Below, one piece after another: positions 25,099 to 33,636 of a stretch of DNA of 51,435 bases. The notes under the pieces were generated by a model. The model was not told the DNA's origin and did not search any database. It was given only the letters and a program-made list of their open reading frames with translations. The stretch covers positions 1 to 51,435 of the forward strand of contig JAEWYT010000159.1 in assembly GCA_023458595.1 (NCBI GenBank), written 5' to 3'. This stretch comes from Pseudomonadota bacterium (GTDB lineage Bacteria; Pseudomonadota; Alphaproteobacteria; Rhizobiales; Tepidamorphaceae). The translations under genes and the position numbers were made by a program. Position 1 is the stretch's first letter. The number at the start of each line of letters is the position of its first letter.

Positions 25099-25132
25099 TG
25101 CTCTTGCGTCTGTTTGTTCATGGCGGGCGTCC

Positions 25133-26449
25133 CTATCCGCCGGGGCCCATCAGCACGGTCGGCAGCCAGGTGACGATTTGCGGAAAGATGCACAGGATGA
25201 CGATCCCGACAACCATGCACAGCACGTAGGGCAGCGACCCGCGCAGAATCGTCTGCAGCGGAATGTCCGGCGCGATGCCGTTGATCACGTAGAGATTGAG
25301 GCCGACCGGAGGCGTGATCAGGCCGATTTCCATGTTGATCGTCAGGATCACCGCGAACCAGTACGGATCGAACCCGGCCTGGGTGATGATCGGCAGCAGG
25401 ATCGGCGCCGTCATCAGGATCACCGCGACCGGCGGCAGGAAGAAGCCCGCGAACAGAAGGAACAGGTTGATCAGCCCCATCAGCACCCAGCGGTTCACCT
25501 CGAGATCGGCGATCCAGCCGGCGATCGACTGGGTGATGAACAGCGAGGACAGGGTGAAGGCGAAGAGCTCGGAGGCGCCGATGATCATCATGATCATCAC
25601 CGATTCCCTGAGCGAGGAGCGGAACACCTCGATCAGCGGTCCGGGCTTGAAGATCCGGTAGATGACGACGACGAGAACGATGCAGAACAGCGCTCCGGCA
25701 CCGGCGGCCTCCGAAGGCGTCGCGACGCCGCCGTAGAGCACGTAGAGGATGCCCGCGATGATCAGGAGGAACGGAATGACGCGCGGCAACGCCTGGAAGC
25801 GCTCCCTGAAGGTGAAGCGCTGCGCCATCTGCTCGAAGCTGTATCCCGCCATCCGGCAGGAGATCAGTGTCCAGATCATGAACAGCACGGTCAGCAGAAG
25901 CCCCGGCAGGAGGCCGGCTATGAAGAGCCGCCCGATCGAGGTCTCGGTCGCGATGCCGTAGACGATCATCGTCACCGACGGTGGGATGAGGATGCCGAGC
26001 GTGCCACCGGCGGCGATCGATCCCGCGGCGATCGACTTCGGATAGCCGCGATCGACCATTTCCTGGATGCCCATCTTGCCGATTGCCGCGCAGGTCGCCG
26101 GCGACGAGCCCGACAGGGCGGCGAAGATCGAGCAGGCACCGAGATTGGAAAGCACCAGCCCGCCGGGCACCCGGTTCAGCCAGCGGTCGAGGGCGATGTA
26201 GAGGTCCTTGCCGGCCGGGCTCGAGGCGACCGCCGCACCCATCAGGATGAACATCGGGATCGAGACCAGCGAGAAACTGGCGAGCCCGCCGAAGAACGTC
26301 TCGCCGACGATCTCGATGGCATCGAACCCGTCGGTGAGCATCAGCGCTCCGATGGAGACGAAGCCGAGCGCGAAGGCGATCGGCATCCCCGTCGCCAGCA
26401 GGCCGAGCAGCACGGCAAGGACGGCGAGCCCCGCAGCGAGCGTCGTCAT
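25133..26449 (-). CDS. dctM: TRAP transporter large permease subunit DctM
   Basis: 438-residue membrane protein of the DctM/TRAP-large family with about 12 helices. The family motifs GIPIAFALG-like ATGMPIAFALGFV, SIPMFILMG, SGSSPATCAAIG, GIMIPPS-like LGILIPPSVTMIVYG and LITPPVGLNLYVINGI are present. The ATG (26449) overlaps the DctQ stop by four bases. Together with DctQ and DctP it imports a dicarboxylate-like solute with a Na+ or H+ gradient; matB downstream points to malonate. Confidence 0.95.
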   Translation of the reverse strand: MTTLAAGLAVLAVLLGLLATGMPIAFALGFVSIGALMLTDGFDAIEIVGETFFGGLASFSLVSIPMFILMGAAVASSPAGKDLYIALDRWLNRVPGGLVLSNLGACSIFAALSGSSPATCAAIGKMGIQEMVDRGYPKSIAAGSIAAGGTLGILIPPSVTMIVYGIATETSIGRLFIAGLLPGLLLTVLFMIWTLISCRMAGYSFEQMAQRFTFRERFQALPRVIPFLLIIAGILYVLYGGVATPSEAAGAGALFCIVLVVVIYRIFKPGPLIEVFRSSLRESVMIMMIIGASELFAFTLSSLFITQSIAGWIADLEVNRWVLMGLINLFLLFAGFFLPPVAVILMTAPILLPIITQAGFDPYWFAVILTINMEIGLITPPVGLNLYVINGIAPDIPLQTILRGSLPYVLCMVVGIVILCIFPQIVTWLPTVLMGPGG

Positions 26450-26946
26450 GGCGCCGACCCCGCAAGGCGCGGATCGGCGAGCTTCATGAGTTCCGCGACG
26501 TATTGCAGGCACAGGAGCCCGATGCCGACGGGCATCGGCAGAAGCGGAATCCACAGCGGCAGCGCCCAGACGGTCGCCGTCTTCCAGCCGCGCGTCAGCG
26601 CCTCGTGGAAATAGAGCCAGCCGGACCAGGCGAGTGCGATGCAGAAAGCGAGGCTCGCAACGCCGGCGACGAGCTGCAGGATGAAGCGGCCCCGCCCGTG
26701 CAGCGCTTCGGGCAGAAGATCGACGCCGACATGGCCGCGGTCGATCAGCACCGCCGGCGAGCCGAGGAACGTCGCCGCCACGATCGAGTAGATGACGAAC
26801 TCCGTCTGCCAAACGGTCGAGCCGTTCATGACGTAGCGCACGAAGATCATCTGCGAGACGACGAGAACGGCTGCAGCGAGCAGCAGCATCGCGAAGACGC
26901 CGCAGGCGCGCGACACGGCACTGACGACGCGGACAAAGGCCTGCAT
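26446..26946 (-). CDS. dctQ: TRAP transporter small permease subunit DctQ
   Basis: 166-residue protein with four membrane helices, typical of the TRAP small subunit. Segments such as VSQMIFVRYVMNGSTVWQTEFVIYSIV, FLGSPAVLIDRGHVGVDLLP and LPLWIPLLPMPVGIGLLCLQY match the family. It overlaps dctM by four bases. The dctP stop lies 93 bases upstream, with a strong hairpin in between. Confidence 0.93.
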   Translation of the reverse strand: MQAFVRVVSAVSRACGVFAMLLLAAAVLVVSQMIFVRYVMNGSTVWQTEFVIYSIVAATFLGSPAVLIDRGHVGVDLLPEALHGRGRFILQLVAGVASLAFCIALAWSGWLYFHEALTRGWKTATVWALPLWIPLLPMPVGIGLLCLQYVAELMKLADPRLAGSAP

Positions 26947-26991
26947 GGACCTACGGTTCCCCCCGGAACGTCCCTGACTGTACAGGAAAAC

Positions 26992-27025
26992 GGGCGGCCC
27001 GGTCTCTTGCGTCCCGGTGCCGCCC
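26992..27025 (-). other. Intercistronic hairpin between dctP and dctQ
   Basis: GGGCGGC (26992-26998), then CCGG (26999-27002), pairs across a 10-base loop with CCGG and GCCGCCC (27014-27025), one unpaired T being the only defect. It lies 15 bases past the dctP stop and 46 before dctQ. Such stems in TRAP operons can cause partial termination or protect the 5' mRNA so that more binding protein than permease is made. This is an inference from position and pairing. Confidence 0.55.
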
Positions 27026-27039
27026 TCGCCTGTTCGGGA

Positions 27040-28041
27040 TTACTCGACAGCGAGCGCCTTTTCGATCAGCTCCTTGCCGCCGGGAACGTCCTTCTCGAAG
27101 TTCGCGTAGGACGAGCTCTTGGCGATATCGAGCCAGGCGCTGTAGTCGTCGGCGGACATCTCCACCACCTCGACGCCGTTGCTCTTGAACGTGTCGATCA
27201 TCGTCTGGTCGATCTTCTTGGCTTCCTCGAAGAAATAGTCCTCGGCCTTCTGGCCCGCGGCCATCACGGCGTCCTGCTGTTCCTTCGTCAGCCCGTCCCA
27301 GGTCTTCTTCGACATCAGGATCGGCTCGTACATGAACCACAGCGCGTTGGCGCCCGGCGCGGTCAGGCACTTCACCTGCTCGTAGAGGCGGTAGGAGACG
27401 AACGAGCCGGACGACGTGTTCGTCGCATCCAGCACGCCGGTCTGCATGCCAGAATAGATCTCGGACGACGGCATCGAGGCGATCGAGGCGCCGGCCGCGG
27501 CGAGCATCTGCTCGAAGGCCGGTCCGGCCGCGCGCGTCACCTGTCCCTTCATCGACTCCGGATTGGTGATGCAGCCCTTCTTCGAGGCGAACGCGCCGGC
27601 GAGCCACGCGTCGGAGATGACCACCACGTCGTTCTCCTCGATCAGCTTCTTGATGTCGGCCATGAACTCCGAATCGTTCATCCGCTTGGCGCGGTCGTGG
27701 TTGCGCACGAGGCCCGGCATCAGCGTCGCCGAGAACTGCGGCACGCGGCCGGACGCATAGTCGAGGGGGAAGGCCGAGAGGTCGAGCTGGCCCTTCGACA
27801 GGGCACCCCACTGCTCGGTCGGCTTGAAGAGCGAGGCGCCCGGATAGACCTGCACTTCGAGCCCGACATTGGCGTTGCCGATCTCGCGGGCGATGATCTG
27901 CACCATCTCGTCGCGCACGTCGCCCTTGCCGCCCGGCCACTGGTGGGACGCCTTCAGCGTCTTGTCGGCGGCGCCGGCACCGCCCGTCAGCGCGATCGCG
28001 AGGCCGATCGCGGCCACGCCGGTCTTGAGGATGGTCTTCAT
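27040..28041 (-). CDS. dctP: TRAP transporter substrate-binding protein DctP (probably malonate)
   Basis: 333-residue periplasmic protein with a Sec signal peptide (MKTILKTGVAAIGLAIALTGGAGAAD, cut after GAGA). The mature part has the DctP pattern: LKASHQWPGGKGDVRDEMVQIIA, GASLFKPTEQWGALSKGQLDL, PSSEIYSGMQTGVLDATNTS and EPILMSKKTWDGL. The ATG at 28041 has GGGAGGA eight bases upstream. It heads the operon dctP-dctQ-dctM-matB and faces the GntR gene across a 116-base spacer. Malonate as ligand is inferred from matB; the MatPQM-type TRAP system is the known parallel. Confidence 0.92.
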   Translation of the reverse strand: MKTILKTGVAAIGLAIALTGGAGAADKTLKASHQWPGGKGDVRDEMVQIIAREIGNANVGLEVQVYPGASLFKPTEQWGALSKGQLDLSAFPLDYASGRVPQFSATLMPGLVRNHDRAKRMNDSEFMADIKKLIEENDVVVISDAWLAGAFASKKGCITNPESMKGQVTRAAGPAFEQMLAAAGASIASMPSSEIYSGMQTGVLDATNTSSGSFVSYRLYEQVKCLTAPGANALWFMYEPILMSKKTWDGLTKEQQDAVMAAGQKAEDYFFEEAKKIDQTMIDTFKSNGVEVVEMSADDYSAWLDIAKSSSYANFEKDVPGGKELIEKALAVE

Positions 28042-28118
28042 GCGGATAGTCCTCCCTTTGGGTGTTATGCAGTCATTTATTGCATCGACCGCATCACGAA
28101 TTGGATGCCGCGTCAACA

Positions 28119-28134
28119 ATCTTGCATACAAGAT
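28119..28134. promoter_or_regulatory. Palindromic operator of the GntR/FCD regulator
   Basis: ATCTTGCATACAAGAT is a 16-bp palindrome with a mismatch only in the central pair. It resembles the TTGTATACAA type of site bound by FadR/VanR-class GntR proteins. It sits 24 bases before the regulator's start codon and 78 before dctP, so one site could control both directions. Confidence 0.75.
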
Positions 28135-28157
28135 CGGAAACTCTGTACGCTGAAAAA

Positions 28158-28835
28158 ATGAGCGAACGAACCGCCACCCGACTGCGCGACGCGCTCGAGC
28201 AGGAAATCGCCACCGGAGACCTGGCGCCCGGCACCCGTCTCGACGAGACGGCGCTGGCCGAGCGTTTCGGCGTTTCGCGCACGCCGATCCGCGAGGCCTT
28301 GCTGGAGCTCGCGGGCTCCGGCCTTGTCGAGCACCGGCCGCGCCGCGGGGCCGTCGTCGCGCAGGCCAGCGCCGGCCGGCTGTTCGAGATGTTCGAAGTG
28401 ATGGCGGAGCTCGAAGGCATGTGCGGCCGCCTCGCCGCCCGACGGATCAGCGAGTGGCAGAGGGCCGCGCTGTCGGACGCCTGCAAGGCCTGCGCCGAGG
28501 CCGCCGCCGGCGGCGACACCGACGCCTACTACTACGAGAACGAGCGGTTCCACTACGCGATCTACGCCGCCTGCGGCAACAGCTTCCTGGCCGAGGAGGC
28601 CCAGCGCCTGCACCGCCGCCTGAAGCCCTACCGCCGCCTGCAGCTTCGCGTGCACAATCGCATGAAGACGTCGCTTGCCGAGCACGAGGCGATCGTCGCG
28701 GCGATCCTGTCGGGAGATGCCGAAAGCGCGGAGAGCCTGCTCAAGGCGCACGTGGTCGTCCAGGGCGAACGGTTCAGCGACCTCGTCGCGAACCTGAACC
28801 GACTTGGCGAATCCGTCGCTGCGACCGAGCACTGA
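28158..28835 (+). CDS. GntR-family (FCD domain) transcriptional regulator, MatR-like
   Basis: 225-residue regulator. The N-terminal winged helix (about 5-72) includes PGTRLDETALAERFGVSRTPIREALLELAGSGLV, and the C-terminal FCD helical domain has metal/ligand His and Asp residues, as in NERFHYAIY and LAEHEAIVAAI. It is divergent from the TRAP-matB operon with a palindrome between them. It probably represses the operon until malonate or malonyl-CoA binds. There is no clear Shine-Dalgarno sequence before the ATG. Confidence 0.92.
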   Translation: MSERTATRLRDALEQEIATGDLAPGTRLDETALAERFGVSRTPIREALLELAGSGLVEHRPRRGAVVAQASAGRLFEMFEVMAELEGMCGRLAARRISEWQRAALSDACKACAEAAAGGDTDAYYYENERFHYAIYAACGNSFLAEEAQRLHRRLKPYRRLQLRVHNRMKTSLAEHEAIVAAILSGDAESAESLLKAHVVVQGERFSDLVANLNRLGESVAATEH

Positions 28836-28886
28836 GCCAACCGCGGGCCGACGCGCCTCCGACGGCAGGGCGCGCCGGAGAGCACT

Positions 28887-29837
28887 TCACGGGAAGGTAG
28901 GAACGGGCCCGATACAGAGAATAGATATGTCCAGATTCTCGTTCACGAACGGCGAAATGGTCCCCTGGTAATGGCATCCGATGCGGTCGGGCATGTTCGG
29001 TTCCATCTCGACGGCTACGGCAAGGCCCGTCGACTGGGGCTTGCTGCAAGACCTCAGCGCGAGCCGTTGATATCCCGGCGGGCAAATCGCGACGAGAGTG
29101 ACATCTGTATTTTCGCACAGATCTGGGCCGCAGGGGAGAATCTGGTTGGCCCTTTGTTCGTAGATCTCATACGTCCCCCCAGGTGGTCCCTGGACACCCT
29201 GCGGCCCTTGGAGGCCCTGCGCGCCCTGAACGCCTTGCAGACCTTGCGGCCCGGTGGCGCCCGCCTCGCCCTTCGCGCCCGTCGGCCCCTGCGCGCCCGC
29301 GGGCCCGGCATCCCCCTTCGGTCCCCGCGCGCCCTTGGCGCCCCCCGCCGCGAACCGCTGCCAGTAGGCTTTGTTCGCGCGCGGCGGCACGCCGCGACTG
29401 GTCCGCTTCGCGATCCACGTCGAGCCGCGATGGGTGACCAGGTCGTTGGGTTGGTATTCGGCGCCGCGAACCCAGGCGCCGCGCGGGTTGAGACCGCCGA
29501 CGAAAAGCTCCCAGTAGGAGGCGGTCGAGGGATTGGTCGAGCCAGGCGTTCGGCCGCGGCCGTTCCGCAGTGCGCGCCATGTCGAGCCGTGGAACGTGAC
29601 AAGGTCGTTCTTGGAATAAGTATTGGTCGATGACCATTCGCCGCGCGGATTGAGCGGCGGCTGACGTTGGGAAGCCTCGGTCTTCGGTGCCGGCGCCTCC
29701 GCTGTCGCGGGTGCCGCGCTGGTCTCCGCACGCGCCGACGCGAAGACGGCAAGCACGACGATCGCCGCGCCGACGAGGGACACTGCTCGCGCCGGAATCG
29801 GCGAACGGCCATGAAAGTACGACATTGAATTTCGCAT
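28887..29837 (-). CDS. Secreted collagen-like protein with two carbohydrate-binding-like repeats
   Basis: 316-residue exported protein. A signal sequence (VSLVGAAIVVLAVFASARA) is followed by a Pro/Ala spacer and two 50-residue repeats of the carbohydrate-binding type 5/12 pattern: NPRGEWSSTNTYSKNDLVTF...GSTWRALR...YWELF and NPRGAWVRGAEYQPNDLVTH...GSTWIAKR...YWQRF. Next come 18 perfect Gly-X-Y triplets (GAKGARGPKGDAGPAGAQ and onward to GPPGG), then a Cys-containing C-terminal domain of about 85 residues with six cysteines. Collagen-like triplets suggest a trimer. GGGGGA lies 5 bases before the ATG at 29837. Substrate and location (surface or periplasm) are unknown. Confidence 0.85.
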   Translation of the reverse strand: MRNSMSYFHGRSPIPARAVSLVGAAIVVLAVFASARAETSAAPATAEAPAPKTEASQRQPPLNPRGEWSSTNTYSKNDLVTFHGSTWRALRNGRGRTPGSTNPSTASYWELFVGGLNPRGAWVRGAEYQPNDLVTHRGSTWIAKRTSRGVPPRANKAYWQRFAAGGAKGARGPKGDAGPAGAQGPTGAKGEAGATGPQGLQGVQGAQGLQGPQGVQGPPGGTYEIYEQRANQILPCGPDLCENTDVTLVAICPPGYQRLALRSCSKPQSTGLAVAVEMEPNMPDRIGCHYQGTISPFVNENLDISILCIGPVPTFP

Positions 29838-29980
29838 GAGAATCCCCCGACAGCACACCGTCATCGGCCGCCCAACAACCCCGGCAGAGCGTGCCTTGTC
29901 TCATGACTTGGCAATGTAACAGAACAATATTCGAGTCGGACCGTGATCGCTATATCCGCCGGAATTTCATTCAGAGCATT

Positions 29981-30005
29981 CGGAAACCGCAAATAACAGT
30001 TTCCG
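29981..30005 (-). terminator. Candidate terminator stem downstream of tam
   Basis: CGGAAAC (29981-29987) pairs with GTTTCCG (29999-30005) over seven bases with an 11-base AT-rich loop. It begins 21 bases beyond the tam stop codon on the minus strand. No T run follows on that strand, so it may only stabilise the transcript. The spacer 29838-30026 otherwise shows no gene and probably holds the promoter of the collagen-like gene. Confidence 0.3.
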
Positions 30006-30026
30006 CTCAACTCGGAGACAGGCCCG

Positions 30027-30803
30027 CTAGCTCTTTCTCACCGCGACGATGAACAGCCGCGGGAACCAGAGCAGCGCCTTGCCGTCGGCGCGCACCGGAT
30101 AGGCTTCCGCGACCCGCGCGGTGTAGGCGGCGAGATAGCCCTTACGCTCGGCTTCGTCGAGGGGATCGACATAGGGGCGCAGGCCCGTGCCCTTCACCCA
30201 CTCGACGATCCCCTCCGCCCCGTCCAGGGGATGGGTGTAGATCGTGTGCCAGATATCGAACTTGGCCGAGAGCGGCGCCAGCCGGTCGTAGTAGACCGTC
30301 TTCGACGGCAGCGGATCGCGCGCGAGGCCTGCACCGGCGAGCTTCTTGGCCCACGGCCCGTCCTTCGCCGCCTCCTCCATCGCCAGATGGCTCGGCTCGC
30401 TCAGGTTGTCGGGCATCTGCACCGCCAGCACGCCGCCGGGCTTCAACGCCCTGAACAGCCGCTCCATCACATCGAGATGCTTCGGCACCCACTGGAACGT
30501 CGCGTTGGAATAGATGAGGTCTGTATCCGCATCCGGCGCCCACGTCGCGGCATCGGCCTTGAAGAACTCGGTCTCCGGCAGCCGCTTGCGCGCCGCCTCC
30601 AGCATGTTGTCCGAGCTGTCGAGCCCGGCGACTTTCGCGTCGGGCCACCGCTTCACCAGAAGCTCGGTCGAATTCCCCGGCCCGCAGCCGATATCGACGA
30701 TCTTCCCCGGGCTATCTAGCGGGACGCGCGCGACCAGTTCGGCCGCTGGACGAGAGCGCTCGTCCTCGAATTTCAGATACTGGGACGAGGACCAGCTTGG
30801 CAT
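30027..30803 (-). CDS. tam: Trans-aconitate 2-methyltransferase
   Basis: 258-residue class I SAM methyltransferase. SAM motif I is VDIGCGPGNSTELL, motif II carries the acidic LDSSDNML and FKADAATWAP, and the family segments SNATFQWVPKH and LAVQMPDNLSEPSH match Tam, which methylates trans-aconitate to remove this aconitase inhibitor. It follows ettA by nine bases and so is cotranscribed. Confidence 0.93.
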   Translation of the reverse strand: MPSWSSSQYLKFEDERSRPAAELVARVPLDSPGKIVDIGCGPGNSTELLVKRWPDAKVAGLDSSDNMLEAARKRLPETEFFKADAATWAPDADTDLIYSNATFQWVPKHLDVMERLFRALKPGGVLAVQMPDNLSEPSHLAMEEAAKDGPWAKKLAGAGLARDPLPSKTVYYDRLAPLSAKFDIWHTIYTHPLDGAEGIVEWVKGTGLRPYVDPLDEAERKGYLAAYTARVAEAYPVRADGKALLWFPRLFIVAVRKS

Positions 30804-30812
30804 CCGACTCTC

Positions 30813-32471
30813 CTACGCCCGCGTCAGCCGCTTGTACTTGATCCGCTTCGGCATCACCGCGTCCGGCCCGAGGCGGCGCTTCTTGTCTTCCTCGTAGTCG
30901 GCGAAGTTGCCCTCGAACCATTCGACGTGGCTGTCGCCCTCGAAGGAGAGGATGTGGGTGGCGAGCCGGTCGAGGAACATACGGTCGTGGCTGATGACGA
31001 CGACGCAGCCGGCGAAGTCCTCCAGCGCGTCCTCGAGCGCCGCCAGCGTCTCGGTGTCGAGATCGTTGGTCGGCTCGTCGAGCAGCAGCACGTTGGCGCC
31101 GGACTTGAGTACCTTGGCGAGATGCACGCGGTTGCGTTGCCCGCCCGACAGGGAACCGACCTTCTGCTGCTGGTCGCCGCCCTTGAAATTGAAGGCGGAG
31201 GTGTAGGCACGCGAGTTCACCTCGCGCTTGCCGAGTTCCAGCACCTCGCTGCCGCCGGAGATCTCCTCCCAGACGGTCTTGTTGGGATCGAGCGCGTCGC
31301 GGCTCTGGTCGACATAGCCGAGCGTCACCGTGTCGCCGAGCGTGATCTCTCCCGAGTCCGGCTTCTCCTGCTCCGTGATCATGCGGAACAGCGTCGTCTT
31401 GCCGGCGCCGTTGGGACCGATCACGCCGACGATGCCGCCGGGCGGCAGCTTGAAGGTGAGGTCGTCGATCAGCAGACGATCGGCGTAGCCCTTCGAAAGG
31501 TGCTCCACGTCGATGACCACGTCGCCGAGGCGCGGCCCCGGCGGGATGACGATCTGCGCGGCGGAGGAACGCATCCGCTCCTCGTTCTTCTGCAGCAATT
31601 CGTCATAGGCCTGGATACGCGCCTTCGACTTGGTCTGACGCGCGCGCGGCGAGGCGGCAATCCATTCCCGCTCGCGGGAGAGAGCGCGCTCGCGCGCGGC
31701 GTCCTCGCGCCCCTCCTGCTCCATCCGCTTCGCCTTCTTCTCCAGATAGGCCGAATAGTTGCCCTCGTAGGGGATGCCCCGGCCGCGGTCGAGCTCGAGG
31801 ATCCAGCCCGTCACGTTGTCGAGGAAGTAGCGGTCGTGGGTGACGATCAGGATCGCGCCGGGATACTCGCGCAGGTGGTTTTCCAGCCAGTGCACGGTCT
31901 CCGCGTCGAGATGGTTGGTCGGCTCGTCGAGGAGAAGCAGGTCGGGCTGTTCGAGCAGCAGCCGGCACAGTGCGACGCGGCGGCGCTCGCCGCCCGAAAG
32001 CGGACCGACGGCGGCGTCCGGTGGCGGGCATCTGAGCGCGTCCATCGCCTGCTCCACCTGGGAATCGAGGTCCCACAGGTTGAGCCGGTCGATGTCGTCT
32101 TGCAGCTTGGAAGCCTCGTCGGCCGTCTCGTCGGAGTAGTTCATCATCAATTCATTGTAGCGGTCGAGGATCGCCTGCTTGGCCGCGACCCCTTCCATGA
32201 CGTTGCCGCGCACGTCCTTCGTCTCATCGAGCTGCGGCTCCTGCGGCAGATACCCGCAGGTTGCCCCCTCCGCGAGCCACGCCTCACCGGTGAATTCGGT
32301 GTCGAGCCCGGCCATGATGCGCAGCAGCGTCGACTTTCCCGAGCCGTTCGGACCGAGCACACCGATCTTGGCGTCCGGATAGAAGCTCAGGTTGATGTTT
32401 TCCAAGACTTTTTTGCCGCCGGTATAGGTCTTGGTAAGGCCCTGCATGTGATAAATGAACTGGCGCGCCAT
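30813..32471 (-). CDS. ettA: Energy-dependent translational throttle protein EttA (ABC-F)
   Basis: 552-residue ABC-F protein with two ABC cassettes and no membrane part. Cassette 1: GPNGSGKST, LSGGERRRVAL, LLLLDEPTNHLD. Cassette 2: GPNGAGKTT, LSGGQRNRVHL, LLLDEPTNDLD. The linker (about 242-320) and the arm near residue 95-140 match EttA, which binds the ribosomal E site and gates elongation according to ADP/ATP. Length is close to E. coli EttA (555). It heads a two-gene unit with tam. Confidence 0.97.
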   Translation of the reverse strand: MARQFIYHMQGLTKTYTGGKKVLENINLSFYPDAKIGVLGPNGSGKSTLLRIMAGLDTEFTGEAWLAEGATCGYLPQEPQLDETKDVRGNVMEGVAAKQAILDRYNELMMNYSDETADEASKLQDDIDRLNLWDLDSQVEQAMDALRCPPPDAAVGPLSGGERRRVALCRLLLEQPDLLLLDEPTNHLDAETVHWLENHLREYPGAILIVTHDRYFLDNVTGWILELDRGRGIPYEGNYSAYLEKKAKRMEQEGREDAARERALSREREWIAASPRARQTKSKARIQAYDELLQKNEERMRSSAAQIVIPPGPRLGDVVIDVEHLSKGYADRLLIDDLTFKLPPGGIVGVIGPNGAGKTTLFRMITEQEKPDSGEITLGDTVTLGYVDQSRDALDPNKTVWEEISGGSEVLELGKREVNSRAYTSAFNFKGGDQQQKVGSLSGGQRNRVHLAKVLKSGANVLLLDEPTNDLDTETLAALEDALEDFAGCVVVISHDRMFLDRLATHILSFEGDSHVEWFEGNFADYEEDKKRRLGPDAVMPKRIKYKRLTRA

Positions 32472-32630
32472 CGTCAGCCGAAGCTCCGTAGTCTGCTGTG
32501 CGGGAGGTCGACACTGACATAGGCGATCGCACTTCGCCCGGCAACGGCGGAATCACGGGATCCATGGCGCCGCCGGCCGGCGACGACGAGGAGCGACGGA
32601 GCGGGGTCACCGCAGGCTCGAGAGGCGACG

Positions 32631-33554
32631 ATGGGGTTCTGGGGAAAACTGGGAGCGGCAATTCCGCTCGCGACGGCTGCGGCCGTGCTCCTGGCCACGC
32701 CGGCAGGCTCCGCCGGCAGCGGCAATCCGGCCCGCGACCACGTGCGCGCCTGGCAGGCGTCGATGATCGCTCGGGCGTTGGGCGAGACGGCCGCGCGGGA
32801 TTCTCTTGCCGGGCGCTCCCCCGAGAATCCCGAGATCGTCGGCGGCACGACGGCCCGGTCAGGCGCGTGGCCGGCGCAGGTGGCGTTGGTCTACGCCGCT
32901 CTCCGCAACAATTTCGAGGCCCAGTACTGCGGCGGCACGCTGATCCATGCGCGCTTCGTTCTGACCGCCGCCCATTGCGTCGATTTCCTGAAGAGCACCG
33001 CCCAGGTGGAAGTGCTGACCGGCACGCAGTCGCTGAAGAAGGGCGGCACCCGCCATACCGTCGCCGCGATCCACATCCATCCGCGCTGGAACCCCAGGAC
33101 CTCCGATTTCGACGTCGCCGTCGTCGAGCTCGACGTGCCCGCGGCCGTGATCAGGCTCAATAAGGTCGTCACGCCCGCCAAGGCGAAACGCCTGATGCGT
33201 CCGGGCAAGCCCGCGATCGTCGTCGGCTGGGGAAAGCTCGACGAGAACGGCGACGCCTATCCCGCCGAGCTGCAGCAGGCGGAGGTGCCGTTCGTTTCCC
33301 GCGCCGTCTGCAATGCACCCGTATCCTACAACGGCGCGATCACCAGGCGCATGGTATGCGCCGGGTATGCCGACGCCGACCACGACGCCTGCCAGGGCGA
33401 TTCCGGCGGCCCGCTCGTTCTCAAGCACAAGCGGCGCCTGCAGGCGGGCATCGTCAGCTGGGGCGAAGGCTGCGCGCGCAAGAACTTCTACGGCGTCTAC
33501 ACCGACGTCGCTTCGGTACACGGCTGGATCGCCGGCATCGTTCCGGGACTCTGA
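32631..33554 (+). CDS. Secreted trypsin-like serine protease (S1 family)
   Basis: 307-residue S1 peptidase with a signal peptide (about 1-28), a propeptide (about 29-68) and a catalytic domain starting IVGGT at residue 69. The triad is His115 (TAAHC), Asp161 (SDFDVAVVEL) and Ser258 (CQGDSGGP). Asp252 occupies the S1-pocket position (DHDACQGDSGG), which predicts cleavage after Arg/Lys. The bond before IVGG is Glu-Ile (NPE|IVGG), so activation cannot be by trypsin-like self-cleavage. The gene is divergent from ettA, with AGAGG before the ATG. Bacterial S1 proteases of this type are uncommon. Confidence 0.93.
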   Translation: MGFWGKLGAAIPLATAAAVLLATPAGSAGSGNPARDHVRAWQASMIARALGETAARDSLAGRSPENPEIVGGTTARSGAWPAQVALVYAALRNNFEAQYCGGTLIHARFVLTAAHCVDFLKSTAQVEVLTGTQSLKKGGTRHTVAAIHIHPRWNPRTSDFDVAVVELDVPAAVIRLNKVVTPAKAKRLMRPGKPAIVVGWGKLDENGDAYPAELQQAEVPFVSRAVCNAPVSYNGAITRRMVCAGYADADHDACQGDSGGPLVLKHKRRLQAGIVSWGEGCARKNFYGVYTDVASVHGWIAGIVPGL

Positions 33555-33603
33555 GCGGACGGTCGCGACTTCGGCGGATCGCCGGGTCTCGGCGTCGGTC
33601 GGC

Positions 33604-33635
33604 TTTACATTTCAATTATTCTTGTATAATTGAAA
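33604..33635 (+). promoter_or_regulatory. arsR promoter and embedded operator
   Basis: TTTACA (33604-33609) and a perfect TATAAT (33625-33630) are 15 bases apart. Over them lies an inverted repeat with 10-base perfect arms, TTTCAATTAT (33610-33619) and ATAATTGAAA (33626-33635), spaced by six bases, the layout of ArsR-family operators. The arms cover the spacer and the -10 box, so bound ArsR would block polymerase. Only six bases separate the -10 box from the arsR ATG (33637). Confidence 0.88.
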
Positions 33636-33636
33636 C

